Assembly: GCF_004919105.1 (NCBI RefSeq)
Contig: NZ_STGK01000002.1
Coordinates: forward strand, 124,001-188,000
DNA length: 64,000 nt
Direction: 5' to 3'
Source: Nocardioides sp. GY 10113
Lineage (GTDB): Bacteria > Actinomycetota > Actinomycetes > Propionibacteriales > Nocardioidaceae
Shown here: in pieces, positions 33,741 through 42,316 of the stretch
How positions within the stretch are numbered: the first letter of the stretch is position 1
How the letters are laid out: each line of letters opens with the position of its first letter
Notes under the pieces: model-generated
Seen by the model: only the letters and a program-made list of their open reading frames with translations
Told to the model about the DNA's origin: nothing
The model's database searches: none
Program-made: the position numbers and the translations under genes

Positions 33741-34115
33741 TCAGAAGCCGAGCGCCTGGGCGCGCCGCTTGACCTCCGAGCCGCGGTTCTCCCGCAGCGC
33801 GTCGATCGGGCGGCCCGGCAGGTCGGCGTCCAGGAAGATCCAGGCGATGCACTCGCGGTCGTCGAACCCGGCGTCGTGCAGCACCGTCAGCAGCCCGGGC
33901 AGCCCCTTGACCGGCAGGCCCTCGTCGTCGAGGAAGGCCGCGGGCACCTTCGGCCCCTTGCCCGGCACCGGTACGGCGGCGGCGAGCTGGTGCTCGCGCA
34001 CCAGGGTGCGCACCTTGGCCGGCGTGACCCCCATCAGCTGGGCGGCCGCATCCCAGTCCAGCCACTCGTCCACGAGGGCGGCCAGGTCGTGCTCGGAGAG
34101 TCGCGAATCGCTCAT
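33741..34115 (-). CDS. Rv2175c-family DNA-binding protein
   Basis: A 124-residue protein of the Rv2175c family. It has a winged-helix N-terminal part (LVDEWLDWDAAAQLMGVTPAKVRTLVREHQLAA, in part, about 15-47) and the C-terminal domain VPAAFLDDEGLPVKGLPGLL then DLPGRPIDALRENRGSEVKRRAQALG. In M. tuberculosis Rv2175c binds DNA and is a substrate of the neighbouring kinase PknL. Here the kinase gene is also divergent and adjacent, supporting the same pairing. ATG 34113-34115. The RNase and barstar genes follow closely. Confidence 0.93.
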   Translation of the reverse strand: MSDSRLSEHDLAALVDEWLDWDAAAQLMGVTPAKVRTLVREHQLAAAVPVPGKGPKVPAAFLDDEGLPVKGLPGLLTVLHDAGFDDRECIAWIFLDADLPGRPIDALRENRGSEVKRRAQALGF

Positions 34116-34150
34116 TCCCCCATCCTCCCCCACGAGCGGCCCGGTCCGTC

Positions 34151-34226
34151 CACCCAAGGCGCACCCGAGGCCCACCCGAGGCCCACCCGAGGCCCGCGCG
34201 GGGCCCGCCCGGGGTCCGCCGGGGCC
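34151..34226. repeat. 11-bp periodic repeats in the kinase upstream region
   Basis: Seven units of about 11 bp, three identical (CACCCGAGGCC at 34162, 34173 and 34184), degenerate at both ends. The minus strand carries regularly spaced GGG runs, so quadruplex formation is possible. The array sits between the Rv2175c-like and kinase genes, upstream of both. Confidence 0.85.
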
Positions 34227-34352
34227 CGCCCGGCAGCCGGCCAGCGGGCGCGGCGATCCGGCGTGCCTGCCGACCTGACCGGCGGCGCGCCGTACGATAG
34301 GCGACCCGGACACTTCCCCACCGGGGTCCCGAGCGCGCACAGGAGGGTCGCT

Positions 34353-36497
34353 GTGCACGAACCGCAGGCCGGCGGCGCCGACAAGCCGCCCGTTCGCGAC
34401 CCCAATACCGGTCGAGTGCTCGACGGTCGCTACCGGATCGGCCCCCGGGTCGCCCGCGGCGGCATGGCCAGTGTGTACGAGGCGACCGACCTGCGCCTGG
34501 ACCGCACCGTGGCGATCAAGATCATGCACACCGGTCTCGGTGACGCCACCTCGGGCGACGAGGCGTTCGCGGCCCGGTTCGTCCGGGAGGCCCGCGCGGC
34601 CGCCGGGCTCTCCCATCCCAACGTCGTCGCCATCTACGACCAGGGGCAGGACGCCGACGGCACGCTCTACATGGCGATGGAGCTGGTCCCCGGGCACACC
34701 CTGCGGGACACCATCACCAAGGAGTCCCCGATGGCCCCCGAGCGCGCCCTGGCGCTGCTCGACCCGGTGCTCTCGGCGCTGGCCGCGGCCCACCGCGCCG
34801 GCCTGGTCCACCGCGACGTGAAGCCGGAGAACGTGCTGATCGCCGACGACGGCCGGATCAAGGTCGCGGACTTCGGCCTGGCGAAGGCGGTCAGCGCGGA
34901 CACCCAGCACACGGCCACGCAGGGGGTGCTGATCGGCACCGTCTCCTACCTGGCGCCCGAGCTGGTCGTCGACGGCCTGGCCGACGCCCGAGCGGACGTG
35001 TACGCCGCCGGCGTGATGCTCTTCGAGCTGCTCACCGGCGAGAAGCCGCACAGCGGCGAGACCCCGATCCAGGTCGCCTACCGCCACGTGCACCACGACG
35101 TGCCGGCGCCGTCGAGCCTGGTCCCCGGCCTGCCGGCGTACGTCGACGCGCTGGTCGCGCGGGCGACCACCCGCGACCGGACGCTGCGACCGGCCGACGC
35201 CTCGGTGCTCCTGCACCACCTGCGCCGGGTGCAGGCGGCGCTGCGCGAGGGCCTCGCCGAGGACCCCGACCTGGTCGCCGACCTGATGCCGAGCAGCCGT
35301 ACGGCGCCGGCGGCGGAGTCGGCCGCCGTCGCCAGCTCCACCACGCCGGACGCGCTCGAGAGCCTGTGGGACGCTGAGGAGGCCGAGGCACTCCTGGGCG
35401 CGGCGCCGCCCGCGAGGACCTCGCGCGGCGGGCCGGCCGGCACGGCCACCGACCGCACCCGGTCCGCCGGCGCGACCGCGACCGCGGTCCACCCGATCGC
35501 CCGCACCCCGGAGCGCACCGAGGTGATCACCCCGCACGGTCCCGGCGACGCCGGCACGGGCGCCGGGCGCCGCGGCGGCCGGCCCGCACGCCCGCGGCGG
35601 CGCCGGCGCGGACTGGTCACCCTGGTCCTGCTGCTGCTCCTGGCCGTCGCGGTCGGCGGCGGCGCCTACTGGTACGGCTGGGCCCGCTACACCACCGCTC
35701 CCGCGGTTCTCGGCCTGAAGGACGCCAAGGCCGTGACGGCGCTCGAGGACGCCGGCCTGGAGGTCGACCACGCCGACGCGGTGCACTCCGACACCGTCGG
35801 CGCGGGCAAGGTGATCTCGGCCTCCCCCGGCGCCGGCAGCCGGATCCTGCCCGGCGACACCGTCACGCTGGTGGTCTCCCTCGGCCCCGAGGTGCACGAC
35901 GTGCCCGACGTGGCCGGGATGACCGTCGAGGAGGCCACCGAGGCGCTGGCCGACGTCAAGCTCGTCGTCGGCCGGATCGAGCGGCGCTTCTCCGAGACCG
36001 TGGCCGAGGGCGTCGTGCTGCGCACGGACCCGGGGTTCGGCTCGAAGAAGTCGAAGAGCCTGCCCGTCGACACCGCCGTCCGGCTCGTGGTCAGCAAGGG
36101 CCGCCAGCCGATCGCCGTCCGCGACTGGGTCGGCAAGGAGGCCGACGCGGCCCGCGACTACTGGGCGGGGCGCGGCCTGGAGGTCCAGGAGTCCGGCAAG
36201 GAGTACAGCGACGACGTGCCCGAGGGGCACATCATCAGCCAGAGCCCGCCCGGCGGCACGCTCTTCCGCGGCGACACGGTCTCCTACACCGTCTCCCAGG
36301 GCCCCGAGCTGGTCCGGGTGCCGTCGGTCTTCTACGAGCCCACCGAGGACGCCGTGCGCAAGCTGGAGGCGCTCGGCCTGAAGGTCGTCACCGCCCACGC
36401 CGCGATCTACTTCAACGGCTCCCGCGCCTACTCCACCGACCCGGGCGCGGGGACCATGGTGCGCAAGGGCAGCACCATCACCGTCCTGGTGGTCTGA
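34353..36497 (+). CDS. PASTA-domain Ser/Thr protein kinase (PknB/PknL-like)
   Basis: A 714-residue receptor kinase. The Hanks-type domain (about 27-290) has the Gly loop RVARGGMASVYE, VAIKIM (Lys), HRDVKPENVLI, DFGLAKAV and APELVVDG. A disordered juxtamembrane part, one helix (about 420-440, LVTLVLLLLLAVAVGGGAYW) and about four extracellular PASTA repeats follow (about 448-714; for example VPDVAGMTVEEATEALAD). PASTA repeats sense peptidoglycan fragments. GTG start with perfect AGGAGG 6 nt upstream. M. tuberculosis PknL, the syntenic kinase, lacks PASTA repeats, so this is a PknB-like receptor at the PknL position. Confidence 0.96.
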   Translation: MHEPQAGGADKPPVRDPNTGRVLDGRYRIGPRVARGGMASVYEATDLRLDRTVAIKIMHTGLGDATSGDEAFAARFVREARAAAGLSHPNVVAIYDQGQDADGTLYMAMELVPGHTLRDTITKESPMAPERALALLDPVLSALAAAHRAGLVHRDVKPENVLIADDGRIKVADFGLAKAVSADTQHTATQGVLIGTVSYLAPELVVDGLADARADVYAAGVMLFELLTGEKPHSGETPIQVAYRHVHHDVPAPSSLVPGLPAYVDALVARATTRDRTLRPADASVLLHHLRRVQAALREGLAEDPDLVADLMPSSRTAPAAESAAVASSTTPDALESLWDAEEAEALLGAAPPARTSRGGPAGTATDRTRSAGATATAVHPIARTPERTEVITPHGPGDAGTGAGRRGGRPARPRRRRRGLVTLVLLLLLAVAVGGGAYWYGWARYTTAPAVLGLKDAKAVTALEDAGLEVDHADAVHSDTVGAGKVISASPGAGSRILPGDTVTLVVSLGPEVHDVPDVAGMTVEEATEALADVKLVVGRIERRFSETVAEGVVLRTDPGFGSKKSKSLPVDTAVRLVVSKGRQPIAVRDWVGKEADAARDYWAGRGLEVQESGKEYSDDVPEGHIISQSPPGGTLFRGDTVSYTVSQGPELVRVPSVFYEPTEDAVRKLEALGLKVVTAHAAIYFNGSRAYSTDPGAGTMVRKGSTITVLVV

Positions 36498-36527
36498 CCC
36501 CTCCTCCGGCCCACGGGCCGCCGGCCC

Positions 36528-36575
36528 GGCAGGGCGTTCGGCAGGGCGTTCGGCAGGGCGTTCGGCAGGGCGTTC
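36528..36575. repeat. Four exact tandem copies of a 12-bp unit
   Basis: GGCAGGGCGTTC repeated four times head to tail at 36528, 36540, 36552 and 36564, in the 136-bp space between the kinase and endonuclease IV genes. Nothing else is seen there besides the promoter box at 36618. Confidence 0.95.
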
Positions 36576-36617
36576 AGCGGGGTGCTCGCCGGCTGCGGGA
36601 AGCGGGCCTCCACCCAC

Positions 36618-36623
36618 TACGGT
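36618..36623 (+). promoter_or_regulatory. Putative -10 box for endonuclease IV
   Basis: TACGGT, 10 nt before the ATG at 36634. The transcript leader would be only a few nucleotides. Confidence 0.45.
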
Positions 36624-36633
36624 GCTCCCCGAG

Positions 36634-37515
36634 ATGAGCACTTCCCTGCGCCCGGTCGGCACCCACGTCCCCGTCGGCAAGAACCTCGTGGCGGGCGCCC
36701 TGCGCAACGCCGTGGACCTCGGCTGCGAGTCCTTCCAGGTCTTCGCCGGCAACCCGCGCGGCTGGGCGCACTCGGCCGGTGACCCGGCCGTGGACGCCGA
36801 GTTCCGCACCCGCACCGCCGAGCTGGGCATCCCGGTCTTCATCCACGCCCCGTACCTGGTCAACCTCGGCTCGCCGACCCCGGCGACGTACGAGAAGTCC
36901 GTCGCCGTGGTCGCACACAACCTGCGACGCGCGGTCGAGATCGGCGCCGAGGGCGTGGTCGTGCACACCGGCTCCTACGTCGACCCCGAGGGCGGCGAGG
37001 AGCGGTACGCCGCGGCGATGCGCCAGGTCCGCGACGGCCTGCTGCCGGTCCTGGAGACCCTCGACGACCTCGGCGAGGACGCCCCCTGGCTGCTGCTGGA
37101 GCCCACCGCCGGCCAGGGCCGGTCCCTGTGCGCCGGCGTCGACGACCTCGCGGCGTACCTCGGCGCGCTGGATCACCACCCGCGGGCGGGGGTCTGTCTC
37201 GACACCTGCCACGTCTTCGCCGCGGGAGCGCCGCTCGACGAGCCCGGCGGGGCCACCGCGACCGTCGACCGCGTCGTCGAGATCGCGGGCCCCGGCCGCC
37301 TCCGGCTGATCCACGCCAACGACTCCAAGGACGTGCGCGGCGCGTTCAAGGACCGCCACGAGAAGATCGGCGCCGGCCACATCGGGGCCGACGCCTTCGG
37401 CGAGCTCTTCGCCCACCCCGCCACCGCCGGCGTCCCGTTCATCCTGGAGACGCCCGGATCCCGCGACGCCGACGACCCCGACCTGGCGCTGCTCAAGGCG
37501 CTGCGCGATGGGTGA
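36634..37515 (+). CDS. nfo: Endonuclease IV (deoxyribonuclease IV, AP endonuclease)
   Basis: A 293-residue TIM-barrel AP endonuclease of base-excision repair, with zinc-ligand motifs VFIHAPYLVNLGSP, VVVHTGSYVD, LLLEPTAGQG (Glu), GVCLDTCHVFAAG, LIHANDSKD, RHEKIGAGHIG and FILETPG. All metal-binding His, Asp and Glu positions appear present. ATG 36634 was preferred to the GTG at 36622 because the latter overlaps the promoter box. Its last 8 bp overlap the DMT transporter gene. Confidence 0.95.
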   Translation: MSTSLRPVGTHVPVGKNLVAGALRNAVDLGCESFQVFAGNPRGWAHSAGDPAVDAEFRTRTAELGIPVFIHAPYLVNLGSPTPATYEKSVAVVAHNLRRAVEIGAEGVVVHTGSYVDPEGGEERYAAAMRQVRDGLLPVLETLDDLGEDAPWLLLEPTAGQGRSLCAGVDDLAAYLGALDHHPRAGVCLDTCHVFAAGAPLDEPGGATATVDRVVEIAGPGRLRLIHANDSKDVRGAFKDRHEKIGAGHIGADAFGELFAHPATAGVPFILETPGSRDADDPDLALLKALRDG

Positions 37516-38410
37516 GCGGCGCACGTCGCTGCTGGCGACGGCGGCGCTGCTGGGCATGACCGCCGCCTGGGGCTCGTCGTTCTACCTGACCAAGGACCTG
37601 CTCGAGCACGTCCCGGCGATCGACTTCCTGGCGGTCCGCTTCGCGCTCGCCGGCCTCGTCCTGCTCGCGGTGGCGCCGCGCGCGGTCGGCCGGCTCTCGC
37701 TGGAGGTCCGCCGGCGGGCGTTCGTGCTCGGCCTGGTCTACGGCGCGGCGCAGCTGATGCAGACCGTCGGCCTGGCGCACACCGCGGCCAGCGTCTCCGG
37801 GTTCGTCACCGGGCTGTACGTCGTGCTCACCCCGCTGCTGGCGGCCGTGGTCCTCGGCACCCGGATCACCGGCGCGACCTGGGGAGCCGTCCTGCTGGCC
37901 ACCACCGGCCTCGGCGTGCTCACCCTGGACGGGCTCTCGATCGGGTACGGCGAGGCGGTGACGCTGGTCGGCGCGGTGCTCTACGCGGTCCACATCGTCG
38001 GGCTCGCGGCCTGGTCCTCGGCCGCCGACGCCCTGGGCATGACCATCGTCCAGGTGCTGGTGATCGCCGGGACCTGCCTGGCCGGGGCGCTGCTCACCGG
38101 CAGGATCGGCGAGGTGGTGCTGCCGCAGCACGCCGGCGACTGGGTCTCCCTGGTGTACATGGCGCTGATCCCCGGTGCGGCCGCGATGCTCGCCCAGACC
38201 TGGGCCCAGGCCCACCTGCCGGCCACCCGCAGCGCGATCATCATGAGCTCCGAGCCGGTCTTCGCCACCGTGTTCGCCGTGCTGCTCGGCGGGGAGTCGA
38301 CGACGTCGCGGATGCTGCTGGGTGGGGCACTGGTGCTGGTCGCGATGGTCGTCACCGAGCTGACGCCGCGGCGCCGCGTGGAGGCCGAGGTCACCCACCT
38401 GACGGTCTGA
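37508..38410 (+). CDS. EamA/DMT-superfamily transporter
   Basis: A 300-residue membrane protein with ten predicted helices and two EamA repeats. The first begins LLGMTAAWGSSFYLTKDLLE and ends in GTRITGATWGAVLLATTGLGVL (in part); the second ends RSAIIMSSEPVFATVFAVLLGGE. These are typical marks of drug/metabolite exporters. Substrate unknown. The ATG lies within the end of nfo (8-bp overlap), so translation is probably coupled although the functions seem unrelated. Confidence 0.93.
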   Translation: MGERRTSLLATAALLGMTAAWGSSFYLTKDLLEHVPAIDFLAVRFALAGLVLLAVAPRAVGRLSLEVRRRAFVLGLVYGAAQLMQTVGLAHTAASVSGFVTGLYVVLTPLLAAVVLGTRITGATWGAVLLATTGLGVLTLDGLSIGYGEAVTLVGAVLYAVHIVGLAAWSSAADALGMTIVQVLVIAGTCLAGALLTGRIGEVVLPQHAGDWVSLVYMALIPGAAAMLAQTWAQAHLPATRSAIIMSSEPVFATVFAVLLGGESTTSRMLLGGALVLVAMVVTELTPRRRVEAEVTHLTV

Positions 38411-38540
38411 CCCGGGCGCCCGGACGCCACGCGACCGGGCGGGCCCACGCGTGAGACGGCCGTCCACATGCTGGTTCCGGCGCCATCGTTTGCCACGCTG
38501 ACCTACTGTCCGGAGCGCAGGAGGAGGACGGAGGGCCCGC

Positions 38541-39605
38541 ATGGTCGTCGTGATGGCCGCCACGGCCACCCCCGAGGACATCGCGCACGTCGTGCGCAAG
38601 GTCGAGGCGGCCGGCGGCAAGGCCAGCGTCTCCCACGGCGTCAGCCGCACCGTGATCGGCCTGGTCGGCGACGTCGACGCCTTCCACGGGCTCAACCTGC
38701 GGGCGATGTCCGGGGTGGCCGCCGTGCACCGGGTCTCCGACCCCTACAAGCTCGTCAGCCTCCAGCACCACCCGGAGCGATCGACCGTCTGGGTCGGTCA
38801 CGGCGCCGCCCGGGCGCCGATCGGGCCCGACACCTTCACGCTGCTCGCCGGCCCGTGCGCGGTGGAATCCACCCGGCAGACCCTGGAGGCCGCCACCATG
38901 GTGAAGGCGGCGGGGGCGACCATCCTCCGCGGTGGCGTGTTCATGCCGCGGACGTCGCCGTACGCGTTCCAGGGCCTGGGCCTCGACGGGCTCCGGATCC
39001 TCGCGCAGGTCGGCGCGGAGGTGACCCTGCCGGTGGCCACCGAGGTGACCGAGGCGCACGACGTCGAGACCGTCGCCGAGCACGTCGACATGATCCAGGT
39101 CGGCACCCGCAACGCCCACAACTTCGGGCTGCTGCAGGCCGTCGGCGAGGCCGGCAAGCCCGTCCTCCTCGAGCGCGGGCAGAGCTCCACGATCGAGGAG
39201 TGGCTGCTCGCCGCGGAGTACATCGCCCAGCGCGGCAACCTCGACATCGTGCTCTGCGAGCGCGGCATCCGGACCTTCGAGCCGGCCACCCGGAGCACGC
39301 TCGACATCTCGGCCGTGCCGGTGGTCCAGGCGGCCAGTCACCTGCCGGTGGTCGTCGATCCGTCGCACGCCGCGGGGCGCCGCGACCTCGTCGTCCCGCT
39401 GGCCCGCGCCGCCATCGCCGCCGGCGCCGACGGAGTCGTCGTCGACGTCCACCCGCACCCGGAGGACGCCTTGTGCGACGGTCCTCAGGCGCTCCTCGGC
39501 CCCGATCTGCGGGCGCTGGCCCGCGCGGTGCGCCAGATGCCGGGGCTGGTCGGCCGCACCACCACGACCCCCGGCCACAGCCAGGCCGGACCGGCCGCCG
39601 GCTGA
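38541..39605 (+). CDS. aroF: 3-deoxy-7-phosphoheptulonate synthase, type I-beta (AroF)
   Basis: A 354-residue DAHP synthase for the first shikimate step. An N-terminal ferredoxin-like regulatory domain (about 1-70, [20 protein letters not shown]) precedes the TIM barrel with [82 protein letters not shown] and [14 protein letters not shown]. This is the Thermotoga/Bacillus type. ATG 38541 with an AGGAGGAGGACGGAGGG stretch upstream. A second, unrelated DAHP synthase lies 1.3 kb downstream on the other strand. Confidence 0.95.
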   Translation: MVVVMAATATPEDIAHVVRKVEAAGGKASVSHGVSRTVIGLVGDVDAFHGLNLRAMSGVAAVHRVSDPYKLVSLQHHPERSTVWVGHGAARAPIGPDTFTLLAGPCAVESTRQTLEAATMVKAAGATILRGGVFMPRTSPYAFQGLGLDGLRILAQVGAEVTLPVATEVTEAHDVETVAEHVDMIQVGTRNAHNFGLLQAVGEAGKPVLLERGQSSTIEEWLLAAEYIAQRGNLDIVLCERGIRTFEPATRSTLDISAVPVVQAASHLPVVVDPSHAAGRRDLVVPLARAAIAAGADGVVVDVHPHPEDALCDGPQALLGPDLRALARAVRQMPGLVGRTTTTPGHSQAGPAAG

Positions 39606-39810
39606 CCCGGCAACGGCACCGACCAGCGCACCCACCAACGCACCGCCGGCCGCACCGGCACGACCGCTCGGCGCACGACGGGCGTCGCCGAGGCGGCTCT
39701 GCGCGGGTGCGTGGGGCACACTGGAGAACCGGGGCGGGGGCCGACGCAACGACCGCAGCGCCGGTCGCGCAGCGTGGTCCTTCGCCTGGGCAGCCGATTC
39801 CGGGAGCGAG

Positions 39811-40833
39811 ATGATCCACTGCACCACCTGCGGGAACGACGTCGCGGAGGCGAACTTCTGTCCCCGCTGCGGCCGGCCGACCGCGGGCGGCCGCGAGCCC
39901 GACCGCTCCCCGGAGCCGCCCCTGGTGCCGCCCCTCGTGCCGCCCCTCGTGCCGCGGAGCGCAGCCACGACCTCGGTGTCGATCCCGGCGATCTCCCCGG
40001 TCAGCAGCGTCCGGGCGGTGCCACCCGGGCCGGTCGTGCCGCCGCCCACGGGGCCGCTCCCGCCGGCGCCGCGGTACCCCCTCTACGCGGAGGCCGCCGT
40101 ACCCGGGCCGATGCCCGCCCCACCCGCCTCCGCGCCCTCGCACTCCCCCTCGACGAGCACCGCACGACTGGCACCGGTCCGAGCACGGCGCCCACGGACC
40201 TGGCTCCTCGGCGCCGCCGCCCTCGTCCTCGTCGCCGGCGCCGGGACCTTCGCGGCGGTCCGGTTGATCGGGCTCGACGGCGACTCCGCACCGCTCGGTG
40301 CCGCCGCCGGGGTCCGCGGCGACACCGACGACCCGGCCGGTCGCTCCGGGCCGACCGCGGACCTGGGCGGGGAGGTGCGCACGGTCCGGGTGCCCGGCAC
40401 CGCTCCTGACAGCACCGACGCGACGACCGGCGCCCGGGTCACGTTCGGCGCCCAGAACCTGACCGACGGTGACCGGACGACCGCTTGGCGCGTCGCCGGC
40501 GACGCGTCGGGAACCGCGCTGACGATCGACTTCGCCGGCCCGGTCGAGCTGCGCGAGGTCGGGCTGATCAACGGCTACGCGAAGCGGTATCCCGGCTACG
40601 ACGGGTACCGCTCGAACCGGCGCATCCTCGCCGTCCGCTGGACCTTCGACGACGGCAGCAGCGCGGTCCAGCGGCTCGGCTACTCCCGCACCGTGCAGGC
40701 GCTCGACCTCGACGCGATCGAGACCGAGCAGGTCCTCCTGGAGATCCTGCGGACCGCGGCCCCCGAACGCGGTTCGCGCGGACGCGACTTCACCGCGATC
40801 AGCGACCTGCGACTGGGCGGCGTCGCCGGCTGA
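39811..40833 (+). CDS. Zinc-ribbon membrane protein with an extracytoplasmic discoidin-like domain
   Basis: A 340-residue protein. Residues 4-21 form a zinc ribbon (CTTCGNDVAEANFCPRCG). A Pro-rich linker follows, with a small nucleotide repeat giving PPLVPPLVPPLVP. One membrane helix is near 130-150 (WLLGAAALVLVAGAGTFAAV). The C-terminal domain from about 190 (VTFGAQNLTDGDRTTAWRV, LTIDFAGPVELREVGLINGY) resembles F5/8 type C (discoidin) sugar-binding folds. Such proteins may sense the wall; function unknown. ATG with GGGAG upstream. Confidence 0.85.
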   Translation: MIHCTTCGNDVAEANFCPRCGRPTAGGREPDRSPEPPLVPPLVPPLVPRSAATTSVSIPAISPVSSVRAVPPGPVVPPPTGPLPPAPRYPLYAEAAVPGPMPAPPASAPSHSPSTSTARLAPVRARRPRTWLLGAAALVLVAGAGTFAAVRLIGLDGDSAPLGAAAGVRGDTDDPAGRSGPTADLGGEVRTVRVPGTAPDSTDATTGARVTFGAQNLTDGDRTTAWRVAGDASGTALTIDFAGPVELREVGLINGYAKRYPGYDGYRSNRRILAVRWTFDDGSSAVQRLGYSRTVQALDLDAIETEQVLLEILRTAAPERGSRGRDFTAISDLRLGGVAG

Positions 40834-40885
40834 CCGGCGACGCGAAGGGTCGGCAGCGTCACTCGGCCGACCCGCGGGTGCCGGA

Positions 40886-42226
40886 TCAGGCCCGTCGGAG
40901 CATCTCCGCGACGAGGAAGGCCATCTCCAGCGACTGCACGCGGTTCAGGCGCGGGTCGACCACCGACTCGTAGCGGTGGGCCAGCCGGTGCTCGTCGATC
41001 TCCTCACCGCCGCCGATGCACTCGGTGACGTCGTCCCCGGTCATCTCGACCAGGATGCCGCCGGGCCAGGTCCCCAGCGCGCGGTGCACGTCGAAGAAGC
41101 CCTGGACCTCCCCGACCACGTCCTCGAAGCGCCGGGTCTTGTAGCCGGTGCTCGACTCGAACGTGTTGCCGTGCATCGGGTCGCAGACCCAGGCCACCTG
41201 CAGGCCCGCGGCGGTCACCTTCTCGACCAGGTTGGGCAGGCCGTCGCGGATCTTGTCGGCGCCGAACCGGGTGATGAAGGTGAGCCGTCCCGGCGTGTTC
41301 TCCGGGTTGAGCTTCTCGGCCAGCGCGATCGCGTCGTCAGCGGTCGCGGTCGGGCCGAGCTTGCAGCCGATCGGGTTCGCGATGCTGCGGAAGTACTCCA
41401 CGTGGGCGCCGTCGATCTGGCGGGTGCGCTCACCGATCCAGACGAAGTGACCCGAGACGTTGTACTGCTTGCCCGTGCGCGAGTCGATCCGCGTCAGCGC
41501 GTGCTCGTACTCCATCAGCAGCGCCTCGTGGCTGGAGTGGAAGTCGACCCGCTTGAGCTCCTCGGCGTCCACGCCGATCGCCTTCATGAACTGCAGCGCC
41601 TTGTCGATCTCCGAGGCCAAGGCCTCGTAGCGCTGACCGGCCGAGGAGCTCCGCACGAAGTCGGTGTTCCAGGTGTGCACCTGGCGCAGGTCGGCGTACC
41701 CGCCGGTGACGAAGGCGCGCACCAGGTTCAGCGTGGCCGCCGAGGCGTTGTAGACGTCGAGCAGCCGGTTCGGGTCCGGGATCCGCGACTCCGGGGTGAA
41801 CTCGAAGCCGTTGACCGCGTCACCGCGGTAGGCCGGCAGCGTCACGCCGTCGCGGGTCTCGGTGTCGGAGGAGCGCGGCTTCGCGTACTGGCCGGCCAGC
41901 CGACCGAGCTTGACCACCGGCACGGAGCCGGCGTAGGTGAGCACGACCGCCATCTGCAGCAGCACCCGGAGCTTGTTGCTCACGTTGTCCGCTCCGACGT
42001 CGGCCAGCGTCTCCGCGCAGTCGCCGCCCTGGAGCAGGAAGGCCTCGCCACGACTCACCGCGGCCAGGCGCGAGGTGAGGTCGTCGCACTCGCCCGCAAA
42101 GACCAGCGGGGGCCTCTTGCGCAGCCGCTCCACGACATCCGCCAGGGCGGCCGGGTCGTCGTAGGTGGGCTGCTGGACGGCTCCGATGGCGTGCAGCTGC
42201 TCGAGGGTGGGAATGACGCTCACCAC
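40886..42226 (-). CDS. aroG: 3-deoxy-7-phosphoheptulonate synthase, class II (AroG)
   Basis: A 446-residue class II (plant/mycobacterial type) DAHP synthase. Marks are LQGGDCAET (Cys metal ligand), KLGRLAGQYAKPRSS, GDAVNGF, RVDFHSSHEALLMEYEHALTR (in part), HFVWIGERTRQIDGAHVEYF (in part), GCKLGP, ITRFGADKI, WVCDPMHGNT and GGILVEMTGDDVTECIGGG. It matches M. tuberculosis AroG in length and local order. Two GTG codons at 42226 and 42223; a TACCCT box 6 nt upstream of the second favours 42223 as a leaderless start. Confidence 0.97.
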   Translation of the reverse strand: MVSVIPTLEQLHAIGAVQQPTYDDPAALADVVERLRKRPPLVFAGECDDLTSRLAAVSRGEAFLLQGGDCAETLADVGADNVSNKLRVLLQMAVVLTYAGSVPVVKLGRLAGQYAKPRSSDTETRDGVTLPAYRGDAVNGFEFTPESRIPDPNRLLDVYNASAATLNLVRAFVTGGYADLRQVHTWNTDFVRSSSAGQRYEALASEIDKALQFMKAIGVDAEELKRVDFHSSHEALLMEYEHALTRIDSRTGKQYNVSGHFVWIGERTRQIDGAHVEYFRSIANPIGCKLGPTATADDAIALAEKLNPENTPGRLTFITRFGADKIRDGLPNLVEKVTAAGLQVAWVCDPMHGNTFESSTGYKTRRFEDVVGEVQGFFDVHRALGTWPGGILVEMTGDDVTECIGGGEEIDEHRLAHRYESVVDPRLNRVQSLEMAFLVAEMLRRA

Positions 42227-42229
42227 CCC

Positions 42230-42235
42230 AGGGTA
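42230..42235 (-). promoter_or_regulatory. Leaderless -10 box for class II DAHP synthase
   Basis: TACCCT on the minus strand with 6 nt to the GTG at 42223. Confidence 0.5.
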
Positions 42236-42316
42236 CGGCCGGCCGGGTGCCGACGCCGACTTCGTGCGGTGGGTGGACAGCCGAGCAGCGGTCGAGACTC
42301 GGCCCGCCGCGGTCGC

